From: CAYPNF01 sp964411985
GTDB lineage: Bacteria > Verrucomicrobiota > Verrucomicrobiia > Limisphaerales > J093
Length of the DNA stretch: 64,000 nucleotides
Direction of reading: 5' to 3'
NCBI GenBank assembly: GCA_964411985.1
Contig: CAYPNF010000001.1
Coordinates: 62,001 to 126,000, forward strand
Part shown: positions 52,304 to 61,416 of the stretch, one piece after another
Position numbering within the stretch: position 1 is the first letter of the stretch
Layout: each line of letters begins with the position of its first letter
Made by a program: the position numbers and the translations under genes
Notes under the pieces: generated by a model
The model's input: the letters and a program-made list of their open reading frames with translations, nothing else
The model's database searches: none
What the model was told of the DNA's origin: nothing

Positions 52304-53884
52304 ATGAAACTCAACCACGCACTCCTGGCATCGCTTTGCCTCCTTGTACTCGTTCTTCCACCGCTTCACGCTCAATCCGCGCTCAACCGCGCCAAGCGCT
52401 CTGCGGAATACCTGGAACCCTCCATTCCGCGCCCGGAGCAGGACGGGGTGGTTGCCGCGAAGCTCGCCGCGCTGGAAAAGAAGACCGGCAAGAAGCCGAA
52501 CATCGTCTGGCTGCTCGTGGATGACATGGGCTTTGGAGATCCCGGCTGCTACGGCGGCGGCAAGGCGATCGGCGCGGATACGCCGCACATGGATCGCCTG
52601 GCAACGGGGGGATTGCGGCTCACGTCATGCTATTCGCAGAACACCTGCACGCCCACGCGCTCGGCCATGCTCACCGGGCGCCTGCCGGTGCGCACCGGTC
52701 TCACCCGGCCCATCCTTGCGGGAGATAAGCTCACCGTGAACCCGTGGGAGGGTGAGACCAGCCTGCCGAAGATCCTTGGCGAGTCAGGGTACAACACCGT
52801 GCTCGTTGGAAAATGGCACATCGGCTCGGCCAAGGGCATGCGCCCGCACGAGGTCGGGTTCGATGAATACTACGGCTACTATGCCGCGGCGAAGGAGACC
52901 TCGCAAGCCGTGGACCCTGCGCGCTATCCCGACCTCGTTTTGGACAAGGAGAAGCTCGCCCGTTACGAGGAGATGGGCGAGGACCATGCCCTCGTGCATG
53001 GGTTCAAGACCGGAAGGCTTGACGAGGTTTCTGTCATCAAGAGCACCGAGGACATGGCGCGCGCCGACAAGGTGCTGGCCGACTTCAGCGTGAAGAAAGT
53101 CAAGGAATTGGCAAAAAGCGACAAACCCTTCTTCCTCGAGCACGCCTTCATGAAGGTCCACACCGACAACTACGCGCATCCGGACTTCAAGGGCATCAGT
53201 GCCAGTAAGTACCCCTATAAAGACGCCATGTGCGAAGTGGACCTGGAGATCGGCATGATCATGAAAGCGCTCGAAGAGGCGGGCGTACTGGAGAACACCT
53301 TCGTTTTCGTCACTTCTGACAACGGCCCGCAGATGGACGGCTGGCCGGATGCCGGCTACACCCCGTTCCGTGGTGCGAAGGGAACAACCTGGGAGGGCGG
53401 CGTGCGCGTCCCCGGCATTGCCTACTGGAAAGGTATGATCAAACCAGGCCGCGTGAGCGACGATGTGTTTGATCTGCTGGACCTTTTCAACACCTCCGTG
53501 CATCTCGCCGGTGCTGACGACAAGCTCCCCAAGGATCGCTACATTGACGGCGTGAACCAGACTTCGTTCCTCCTCCACGACGAAGGCCTCGGGAATCGCG
53601 AGTGTGTCTTCTTCTGGTTCAAAAGCGACCTGATGGCCGTGCGCGTGCGCGAATACAAAGAGCACGTCAAGGTCATCCTTCCACAGAGCACTTTCATGCA
53701 CATTGACATGGCCACCGTGAACGACGTGGGCACCGCGCCCTGGCTCTTCAACCTCTACATTGATCCGAAGGAGGAACTGCCCGTCGGCCACCGCATGAAC
53801 GCCTGGCTCGCCTCACTCGCCGCTGAGATGGGAGCCCACGCCGCCACCTTCAAGAAGTATCCACCGAAGAAAGTCGGGCTTTAA
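52304..53884 (+). CDS. Exported arylsulfatase, short form
   Basis: A 526-residue S1 sulfatase with signal peptide MKLNHALLASLCLLVLVLP. The active-site motif is CTPTR from Cys115, then SAMLTGR. NIVWLLVDDMGFGDPGCYGGG holds the first metal aspartates and VTSDNGPQ the second set. The C-terminal region is shorter than in the two flanking sulfatases and resembles A-type arylsulfatases (TTWEGGVRVPGIAYW). It sits between a long sulfatase and the choloylglycine hydrolase-like gene, 74 and 72 bases away. The substrate is likely to differ from that of the long forms. Confidence 0.92.
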   Translation: MKLNHALLASLCLLVLVLPPLHAQSALNRAKRSAEYLEPSIPRPEQDGVVAAKLAALEKKTGKKPNIVWLLVDDMGFGDPGCYGGGKAIGADTPHMDRLATGGLRLTSCYSQNTCTPTRSAMLTGRLPVRTGLTRPILAGDKLTVNPWEGETSLPKILGESGYNTVLVGKWHIGSAKGMRPHEVGFDEYYGYYAAAKETSQAVDPARYPDLVLDKEKLARYEEMGEDHALVHGFKTGRLDEVSVIKSTEDMARADKVLADFSVKKVKELAKSDKPFFLEHAFMKVHTDNYAHPDFKGISASKYPYKDAMCEVDLEIGMIMKALEEAGVLENTFVFVTSDNGPQMDGWPDAGYTPFRGAKGTTWEGGVRVPGIAYWKGMIKPGRVSDDVFDLLDLFNTSVHLAGADDKLPKDRYIDGVNQTSFLLHDEGLGNRECVFFWFKSDLMAVRVREYKEHVKVILPQSTFMHIDMATVNDVGTAPWLFNLYIDPKEELPVGHRMNAWLASLAAEMGAHAATFKKYPPKKVGL

Positions 53885-53956
53885 GCCACGCCACACACAC
53901 AAGCCGCCCACTCACGCAGCAACGACAAATCGTCCCGAACCAGAATCAAACACCCC

Positions 53957-55078
53957 ATGCATTTGAACCACGCCACTCGCGGTTTGCTCATCGCCCTGAT
54001 CACCTCCCTCGCTATCATTTCCACCCAAATGCCAGCCGTGGCTTGCACGCGGGCCCTTTACGTGGCCAAGGACGGGACGATCCTCACTGGTCGTTCCATG
54101 GACTGGGGGGAGGATATGCATTCCAACATGTGGCTCCTCCCGCGCGGCATGAAGCGCGATGGCATGGGCGGAGCTAACACTATCACTTGGGAATCCAAAT
54201 ACGGGAGCCTCGTCGTCTCCGGATACGACATCGGCACTTGCGACGGCATGAACGAGAAGGGCCTCGTGGTAAACATGCTCGCGCTGGTCGAGTCGGACTA
54301 CGGACAGCCTGCGCAAGGCGGCAAGGTCATCTGCATGAGTACCTGGGCCCAATACATTCTCGACAACCACGCCACGGTTGCCGAAGTGGTGGCTGATCTC
54401 CGCAAAGAGGAGTTCCGCGTGCAAACCATCCTACTGCCCACGGGCCGACCTGCGAACATGCACCTCGCGATCTCGGACGCCTCCGGCGACTCCGCCATCT
54501 TCGAATACGTGAACGGCAAACTCGTCATCCACCACGGCAAGAACTTCAAGGTACTGACCAACTCGCCCACTTACGACCAACAGCTCGCCATCATGGAGTA
54601 TTGGAAGATCGCAGGCGGACTGACAAAAATGCTCCCCGGCACCTCGAACGCCGCCGACCGCTTCGTCCGCGCCTCGTTCCTCCTCGACGCCCTGCCGGTC
54701 GAAACCTCGAAGAATTACATCAGCGGTTCGCCGCAGCAGAAGTTCCATTTCCAGGCGGCGATGGCCGTGCTCTCCCTCATACGCAGCATCGGGACGCCAC
54801 TGGGCTTTTCCCTTGCCGACCAGCCGTGGGTCTCATCGACCATCTGGCGGACTGTGAGCGACAGCACCAACCGCATTTACCTGTTCGATTCCGCCATGAC
54901 CCCGGCAACCTTCTGGATCAAACTGGACGACCTCGATTTCAAGCCCGGCGCACCGGTGAAAAAGCTCACCCTCACCGGTGGAAAAACCTACAGCGGCGAC
55001 GCCGCCGACAAGTTTGTTGAAGCCAAGTTGTTCAATTTCGCCTCGCTCGACACCAAGTTTGAAGAGCCGAAGCAATAG
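53957..55078 (+). CDS. Exported choloylglycine hydrolase-family amidase (Ntn, C59)
   Basis: Linear amide C-N hydrolase related to bile salt hydrolase and penicillin V acylase. The signal peptide ends AVA just before Cys30, so export would itself expose the N-terminal nucleophile cysteine. Spacing of the active site matches bile salt hydrolase: Arg46 (+16) in GRSMDW and Asp49 (+19); VLTNSPTYDQQL supplies the usual Asn. 373 residues is the normal size for Gram-negative C59 members, which may cleave bile salts, penicillin V or N-acyl homoserine lactones. It is embedded among three sulfatases with short gaps, which argues for a joint substrate. Confidence 0.9.
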   Translation: MHLNHATRGLLIALITSLAIISTQMPAVACTRALYVAKDGTILTGRSMDWGEDMHSNMWLLPRGMKRDGMGGANTITWESKYGSLVVSGYDIGTCDGMNEKGLVVNMLALVESDYGQPAQGGKVICMSTWAQYILDNHATVAEVVADLRKEEFRVQTILLPTGRPANMHLAISDASGDSAIFEYVNGKLVIHHGKNFKVLTNSPTYDQQLAIMEYWKIAGGLTKMLPGTSNAADRFVRASFLLDALPVETSKNYISGSPQQKFHFQAAMAVLSLIRSIGTPLGFSLADQPWVSSTIWRTVSDSTNRIYLFDSAMTPATFWIKLDDLDFKPGAPVKKLTLTGGKTYSGDAADKFVEAKLFNFASLDTKFEEPKQ

Positions 55079-55095
55079 CAACAGCACGTTATCTC

Positions 55096-57447
55096 ATGAA
55101 AAATCAACTCATCCTCGCCACCCTGTGCGGTCTCACGACCGCGGCCTTCGCCGCCACGCCCAATGACGGCTCCGTGCTGCCATTTCCGCCGACACCTTCG
55201 GCCAGCATCGCGAAGCCGCGCTTGCAGGACTCTGTCCACAAGCGCCGCGTCGAGCCGGATCGTCTGCCGAAGGACGCGCCCAACGTGCTCATCGTGCTCA
55301 TTGATGACGTGGGCTTCGGCACGCCGGACACCTTCGGCGGCTTCGCCCATACGCCGACGCTCTCGAAATTGCGCGAACAGGGCATCAGCTACAACCGCTT
55401 CCACACCACCGCCATTTGCTCGCCGACGCGCGCCGCGCTGCTCACCGGACGAAACATGCATCGCGTCGGCAGCGGCACCATCGCCGAACGCGCGGTGGAT
55501 TGGGACGGTTACAGCGGCGTGATGCCGAAGACCGCCGCCACGGTGGCCGAAGTCTTGCGCCATTACGGCTACAAGACCTCCGCCTTTGGCAAATGGCACA
55601 ACTCGCCCGCCGACCAGACCACGGCGATGGGTCCCTTCGACAAGTGGCCTACTGGCTACGGCTTTGACTATTTCTACGGCTTCATCGCGGGGGAAACCTC
55701 GCAGTGGGAGCCGCGCCTGTTTGAAAACACCACCGCCATCGAGCCGCCGCATGATGAGAAGTATCATCTGACCGAGGACATGGCGGACAAGGGCATCGCC
55801 TGGCTGAGAAAGCATCGCGCCTTTTCGCCGGACAAACCGTTCCTCATGTATTGGGCACCTGGCGCCGCCCACGGGCCCCATCATGTCGCGCTGCAGTGGG
55901 CGGAGAAATACAAGGGCAAGTTCGACCAGGGCTGGGACAAGCTGCGCGAGGAAATCTTCGCCCGGCAGAAAGCGCTGGGCTGGATTCCCGCCAACGCTGA
56001 GCTTACTCCCCGCGACAAGACCATGCCCGCTTGGATCAGCGTCCCAGAATCCGAACGTGCCTTCCAATTGCGCCTCATGGAGCTTTTCGCCGGATTTGTC
56101 GAACACACCGACGCGCAGGTGGGCAGACTCATCGCCGGCATGGAGGAGATGGGCCTCCGCGAGAACACGATCATCCTCTACATATGGGGTGACAACGGCT
56201 CCTCCGCCGAGGGGCAGAATGGTTCCATCAGCGAGTTGCTCGCGCAGAATCAAATCCCAAACACGATCGCCCAGCAGATGAAGGCCCTCGACGAACTCGG
56301 TGGGCTTAAGGCGCTCGGCGGTCCGCTGACGGACAACATGTATCACGCGGGCTGGGCTTGGGCTGGCAGCACGCCGTTCCGATCCACGAAACTTGTCGCC
56401 GCGCACTTCGGCGGCACCCGCAATCCGCTCGTCGTTTCCTGGCCGAAGAAGATCAAGGCCGACAAGCAGCCGCGTTCGCAGTTTTACCATGTGAACGACA
56501 TCGTCCCGACGCTCTATGACGTGATCGGCATCAAGGCGCCGAGGGAAGTGAACGGTTTCGCACAAGACCCGATCGACGGCGTGAGCATGGCCGCGTCCTT
56601 CCATGATGCGAAGGCACCCGAAAACAAGCACATTCAGTATTTCGACAACAACGGCAGCGACGGCATCTACCAGGATGGCTGGTATGCCTGCACTTTCGGT
56701 CCACTCAGCCCATGGCTGAATGCGCAACCAGGCCTCGACAGGTGGGATTCGAGCAAAGCCGTGTGGGAACTCTACGATCTCACCAAGGACTATTCCCAGA
56801 TGAACGACCGCGCCAAGGAGATGCCGGAAAAGGTCGAGGAGATGAAGAAGCTCTTCATGGAGCAGGCCAAGGAGAACAAGGTCCTCCCAATCGGGGCCGC
56901 CCTCTGGACGCGACTCCATCCCGAGGACGTACTGTCCTCCCCCTACACGAGCTGGACCTTCGATGGCAGCACCTCGCGCATGCCGGAGTTCACCGCCCCG
57001 GCACTGGGCCGAAAAAGTAACACGGTCGCCATTGATTTCGAATGCGGCGCGGACGCGAGCGGCGTGCTCTACGCCCTGGGCGGCTCCAGCGGCGGTCTCA
57101 CCTGCTACATGGACCATGGCCAACTCGTCTTCGAATACAACCTCATGATCATCGACCGCACAATCGCGACATCGGCGGAGAAGATCGCCCCCGGCCAACA
57201 CACCGTCATCGTCAGCACCATGCTCAAAGCTCCCAAACCCGGCTCGCCCGCGGAAATCGCACTCAGTGTCGATGGCAAGGAAGTCGCCCGCACCACCGTG
57301 AAGATGACCGTACCCGCCGTCTTCACCGCCAGCGAAACCTTCGATGTCGGCGTGGACCTCGGCTCAACCGTTTCCCGCGACTACTACGAGCGCCGCCCGT
57401 TCAAGTTCGACGGAAGGATAAGCAAAGTTGCCGTGCAATTGAAGTGA
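55096..57447 (+). CDS. Exported arylsulfatase (second of two long paralogues)
   Basis: A 783-residue sulfatase, close paralogue of the one at 49869 along its full length: LPFPPTPS after the signal, VLIVLIDDVGFG, CSPTR also beginning at Cys108, GKWHN, WGDNGSSAEGQNGSISELLAQN, YHAGWAWAGSTP and the C-terminal beta domain VLYALGGSSGGLTCYM. The signal peptide is MKNQLILATLCGLTTAAFA. It begins 17 bases after the amidase stop, the tightest spacing in the cluster. Retention of two long paralogues suggests distinct positions or substrates. Confidence 0.92.
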   Translation: MKNQLILATLCGLTTAAFAATPNDGSVLPFPPTPSASIAKPRLQDSVHKRRVEPDRLPKDAPNVLIVLIDDVGFGTPDTFGGFAHTPTLSKLREQGISYNRFHTTAICSPTRAALLTGRNMHRVGSGTIAERAVDWDGYSGVMPKTAATVAEVLRHYGYKTSAFGKWHNSPADQTTAMGPFDKWPTGYGFDYFYGFIAGETSQWEPRLFENTTAIEPPHDEKYHLTEDMADKGIAWLRKHRAFSPDKPFLMYWAPGAAHGPHHVALQWAEKYKGKFDQGWDKLREEIFARQKALGWIPANAELTPRDKTMPAWISVPESERAFQLRLMELFAGFVEHTDAQVGRLIAGMEEMGLRENTIILYIWGDNGSSAEGQNGSISELLAQNQIPNTIAQQMKALDELGGLKALGGPLTDNMYHAGWAWAGSTPFRSTKLVAAHFGGTRNPLVVSWPKKIKADKQPRSQFYHVNDIVPTLYDVIGIKAPREVNGFAQDPIDGVSMAASFHDAKAPENKHIQYFDNNGSDGIYQDGWYACTFGPLSPWLNAQPGLDRWDSSKAVWELYDLTKDYSQMNDRAKEMPEKVEEMKKLFMEQAKENKVLPIGAALWTRLHPEDVLSSPYTSWTFDGSTSRMPEFTAPALGRKSNTVAIDFECGADASGVLYALGGSSGGLTCYMDHGQLVFEYNLMIIDRTIATSAEKIAPGQHTVIVSTMLKAPKPGSPAEIALSVDGKEVARTTVKMTVPAVFTASETFDVGVDLGSTVSRDYYERRPFKFDGRISKVAVQLK

Positions 57448-57522
57448 CTCCACGAACAGGCGACTCCCGTCGGCGAGTTTCTTAAGGCGCCGGGGCGGCC
57501 GTTTGCCGGACTTTGACCAAGA

Positions 57523-60500
57523 ATGAAACCTGTTTTTCTGAACCGCCTGCCGCCCCGTGTACGAAAGTGGTTCCTACGGCTGAGCCTGGCCTTCTTGGCC
57601 TATTCCCTGATCGGCTTCTTTGTGCTGCCACCGATCATCAAGTGGCAGATGCTCAAACGGCTGCCGACCATCACGAAACGTCAAGCAGCTCTGCAACTCG
57701 TAAAGGTGAATCCGTGGACCCTATCCCTGACCCTGCGTGGATTGGCATTGGCGGAACCTGACGGACGCCCTTTCGCTGCATGGGATGAATTGTACGTAAA
57801 TTTCCAAGGCTCTTCGCTTTTTCGCTGGGCCTGGACGTTCAAGGAAATCCGACTCGTCAAACCGGTTGGCGAAATCATCTTACTGAAGGACGGTCAGCTG
57901 AACCTAGCGAACATGCTCGACACGCCGGTGAACCCTCCGCCCAAACCGCGACCCACGAGCGTTCCACGTATCAACATCTTTCTGCTGGAAGTCACCAACG
58001 GCTTTGTTGCGTTGGAGGATCGCACTCGGCGCTCGCTGTTCCGCACCGAGTACCGCCCCATCAACCTGGATCTGAAGAACTTTTCGACCCGTCCCAATTC
58101 GGACACTCCCTATTCCTTCCGCGCCGAGAGTGACGCAGGACGCACCGTGACCTGGGCGGGTGATCTTAGCATCCAGCCCTTGGGCTCCTCGGGTCACCTC
58201 GAAGTCACGGGAATCCAACTGAGCCGATACCAGCCCTATTTTGAAGAGTTCACCCGTGCCCTGATCACCAACGGTCTCGCCGACGCCCAATTCACCTACC
58301 GCTTCTCCGCCGGCACAAACGGCCTCGATCTCCTCGTCACCAACGCCACCGCCCAGGTGGCGCAAGTGCTGGTGGTGGACCCGGTCACGAGCGAGACGAT
58401 CGCCACTCTGCGTGGCCTTGACGTGCAGCAGGCCGAGTTCAACCTGCGCGAACGTGAAGTGAGCCTCGGTGCCGTGAAAGTGTCTGAAGCGACCTTGCTC
58501 ACGCGGCTCGAGAAGAATGGTCATCTCAATCTCCTCGACCTGGTTACCCTTCCGGCGACACCTGCAAGCGCCGGCCCGAAGGCCACAAGTCCTATGGCGA
58601 CGCCGGTGTCCTGGACGGCTACGGTGGACGATCTCAAGATCGAACAGACGGCGGTGACGTTCGAGGACTTGACGCGGCGCACGCCTTTCAGGACCGAGTT
58701 AAAACCAATTGAGGTAAGCCTGAAACACTTCACAAGCAAGGAGAACTCCGACGCTCGATACTCCTTCCACATGGTGAGCGAAGCGGCGGAGACGCTCGAG
58801 GGAAAAGGCACGGTGTCACTCAACCCGATTCGCTCCACCGGCGAAGTGAAAGCCAGCGCCGTGGACGTCAGGAAGTACTTACCCTACGCCGAAGACTATT
58901 TCAGAGGAAACATCTTGGCCGGAAAGGTCGAGGCGATGGTGCCGTACCGATTTGCGTTGAGCGCCAATGGCCTGAACGCCGGGGTAACGAACCTCTCAGT
59001 GGAACTCACGGGAGTGGAAGTGCAGTTGCCAGAGAGTGCCGAGACGGTAACACACGTCGCGGAGGTCGCCTTCGAGCGCGTCGACGCCAGTCTTGAAGAT
59101 CGGCGTGGACGGGTCGGCCTGTTCAAAGGGATTGGCGGCTCGGCGTTGGTCCGCCGCGAGAAAGATGGCACCCTCAACCTACTGGGGCTCCTCGCCGTGT
59201 CGCAAACGAACGCTGCACCCACCTCAGTCGCGACAGCCAACATCGCCACAAACCACCCCACCTACGCCCTCGGCGGCTGGACGCTGAACGTCGATGAAAT
59301 CCAACTCGACAATTACACCCTCAAAGTCGAAGACCTGATGCCGCCCAAGCCTGCTTTGTTCCTGTTGGATCAGCTCTCGCTCACCGTGAAGGACGCCAGC
59401 ACCGTGAGCAACGCACCCATCACCGCCAAAGTGTCTTTCCGCCTGAACGAAACCGGCACCATCGCTGCCCAGGGCACGGGGACAATCCAGCCTCTGCGTG
59501 CCGACTTTGACATTGCGGTCACGAATCTTGACCTCCGCGCAGGGCAGTCGTATGTCGACCAGTTCGTTGCGCTGAACATCGTGAGCGGTGCCTTGTCCAC
59601 GGCTGGCAAGATCCGCTTCCAGACCAACGAACCAGCCGCGCCACTGCTCACCTTCGCGGGAGGTGTTCGCGTGACGAACTTCGTTACCACGGACCAGGTC
59701 GTGTTCAAAGAGTTGGTGCGTTGGGACGATCTGACCGTGATCGGCATCGAGGCCGCGCTCGCGCCACACCAGTTCAAGACGGACGAGATTCGCCTGGTGC
59801 GGCCGAAGGCCAGCGTGCTCATCGGCGCAGATCGGCGGCTGAACCTGTCGCTGCTTTCGAGAAAAGACAACGTCGCCCCCGCTACGCCCGCCGATACCAG
59901 CGCGACCCATTCCCTTGCCAGCCAGCTTCCCGTGGAAGTCGGCACCCTGGCGCTGGAGCAGGCGTCGTTGGCCTTCACCGACGAATCCGTCCAGCCACAC
60001 GTCGTGGTTGGCATTGCGGAACTCAGTGGCACGATCCAAGGACTTTCCTCCGCCCTCAACTCCCCCGCCGACGTTGCCCTGCATGGCCGGGTGGACGAGC
60101 AGTCGCCATTTTCCGTCACGGGTCGTGTGAGCCCTTTTGCCGCCACGATGTTCGTGGACCTCGTCATTACCAACGCCAACACGCAACTCACGCCGCTGAC
60201 CGGCTACCTGGAGAAATACGGGGGGTACCCGCTGCGAAAGGGTCGCCTCAGCACCAGCCTACACTATCACATTGAGGGCCAGACGCTTCAGGCGGAAAAC
60301 AAAATCCAGGTGGATCAGCTCACCCTCGGTGCGCGCAACAACAGCCCGGACGCCACGAGCCTTCCCCTGAAGCTGGGTGTGGCCTTACTCAAGGACAACA
60401 ATGGCCGCATCGAACTCGACGTGCCGGTGAACGGCCGGCTTGACGATCCGCAGTTCAGCCTCGCACCCGTCGTTTTGAAAATCATCGTCAACACCGTGGT

Positions 60501-61278
60501 GAAGGCGGCCGCCTCGCCGTTCAAGCTCCTGGGTGCGTTGGTCGGCGGAGGAGGCGACGAACTGAGTTATGTTGCGTTCACTCCCGGCACTACGAACGTC
60601 GTAGAGGGCGATTTACTCAAGTTGGGCAAGTTGACCGCCGCACTCGCTAAACGCCCGGCGTTGAATCTGGAGATCGAAGGTGCCATTGATCCCGGAAGCG
60701 ACCGCGTCGCCCTGGCGAAGCTCAAGTTACACGAACAGTTCAAGGCGAAGCGGCTCCAAGAACTCAGCCTGAAAGGCCGGGCGCCTGAATCGTCTGAGAC
60801 ATTCCGGCTCGAGCCGGAGGAGCATGACCGGCTGGTGCGTGTCTCCTTCGTCGAGCAATTCGGCACCAACATCGCCGAAATCATCCAGGCCAATCTTGCC
60901 CGGCTCGCAGCGGCCAGCCAGACCAATTCCGTTCCGGTCACCAAGTCGGAACCGAAGCGAAAGAGCAGCCTTTTTCAGCAAGTCGCCGGCCTCTTTGGCG
61001 GCTCCGGCGGCCTGTCCAAAGCCGAAAAGAAACTGAGCAAGGAGGACCGGAAGGCGCTGGGCCAGGCCACTCCGGACCTCATGGAGGAACTGCTCGTAGA
61101 GAGGGTCGAGGTCACAGAAGAGGAGTATCAGCGGCTCATGGCCTCGCGAGCGCGTTGGGTGCAGGATTGGCTCATGCAAACTGGGCAAGTGGCGGGTGAC
61201 CGGCTTCTCCTCGTTGCTCCCAAACCCGTGAATGCGGCCTACCGCGGCGAAAGTCGGGTCAACCTGTCGTTGAACTAG
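57523..61278 (+). CDS. DUF748/AsmA-like large envelope protein
   Basis: A 1251-residue protein anchored by one N-terminal membrane segment (LRLSLAFLAYSLIGFFVLPPI, near residues 18-38). The rest is long and periplasmic, with repeated blocks such as VEDLMPP, FRTEYRPINLDLKNF and FRTELKPIEVSLKHF that show at least two to three internal DUF748 repeats. The fold of this family is related to AsmA/TamB bridge proteins that move lipids between membranes. The C-terminal 120 residues are charged (Lys, Glu rich). It starts 75 bases after the third sulfatase, same strand, and probably ends the transcript. It might transfer an amphiphilic substrate or maintain the outer membrane. Confidence 0.8.
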   Translation: MKPVFLNRLPPRVRKWFLRLSLAFLAYSLIGFFVLPPIIKWQMLKRLPTITKRQAALQLVKVNPWTLSLTLRGLALAEPDGRPFAAWDELYVNFQGSSLFRWAWTFKEIRLVKPVGEIILLKDGQLNLANMLDTPVNPPPKPRPTSVPRINIFLLEVTNGFVALEDRTRRSLFRTEYRPINLDLKNFSTRPNSDTPYSFRAESDAGRTVTWAGDLSIQPLGSSGHLEVTGIQLSRYQPYFEEFTRALITNGLADAQFTYRFSAGTNGLDLLVTNATAQVAQVLVVDPVTSETIATLRGLDVQQAEFNLREREVSLGAVKVSEATLLTRLEKNGHLNLLDLVTLPATPASAGPKATSPMATPVSWTATVDDLKIEQTAVTFEDLTRRTPFRTELKPIEVSLKHFTSKENSDARYSFHMVSEAAETLEGKGTVSLNPIRSTGEVKASAVDVRKYLPYAEDYFRGNILAGKVEAMVPYRFALSANGLNAGVTNLSVELTGVEVQLPESAETVTHVAEVAFERVDASLEDRRGRVGLFKGIGGSALVRREKDGTLNLLGLLAVSQTNAAPTSVATANIATNHPTYALGGWTLNVDEIQLDNYTLKVEDLMPPKPALFLLDQLSLTVKDASTVSNAPITAKVSFRLNETGTIAAQGTGTIQPLRADFDIAVTNLDLRAGQSYVDQFVALNIVSGALSTAGKIRFQTNEPAAPLLTFAGGVRVTNFVTTDQVVFKELVRWDDLTVIGIEAALAPHQFKTDEIRLVRPKASVLIGADRRLNLSLLSRKDNVAPATPADTSATHSLASQLPVEVGTLALEQASLAFTDESVQPHVVVGIAELSGTIQGLSSALNSPADVALHGRVDEQSPFSVTGRVSPFAATMFVDLVITNANTQLTPLTGYLEKYGGYPLRKGRLSTSLHYHIEGQTLQAENKIQVDQLTLGARNNSPDATSLPLKLGVALLKDNNGRIELDVPVNGRLDDPQFSLAPVVLKIIVNTVVKAAASPFKLLGALVGGGGDELSYVAFTPGTTNVVEGDLLKLGKLTAALAKRPALNLEIEGAIDPGSDRVALAKLKLHEQFKAKRLQELSLKGRAPESSETFRLEPEEHDRLVRVSFVEQFGTNIAEIIQANLARLAAASQTNSVPVTKSEPKRKSSLFQQVAGLFGGSGGLSKAEKKLSKEDRKALGQATPDLMEELLVERVEVTEEEYQRLMASRARWVQDWLMQTGQVAGDRLLLVAPKPVNAAYRGESRVNLSLN

Positions 61279-61416
61279 AATCGGCTCACGGGCCCATGTC
61301 GTGCCAAATACGAGACCTCCTGTTCTCTCAGCTATAACTAGCCCTGAAGAGTTCTGCGAGGTGCAGGATTCGCAAAGCCGGTCCCGGGATCATGGCCAAT
61401 CAAGGTGAAAGTAGCC

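Noticed and set aside
54988..57201. 737-codon frame antisense to the third sulfatase
   Set aside because: The opposite strand is an unmistakable sulfatase; the antisense product has no motifs.
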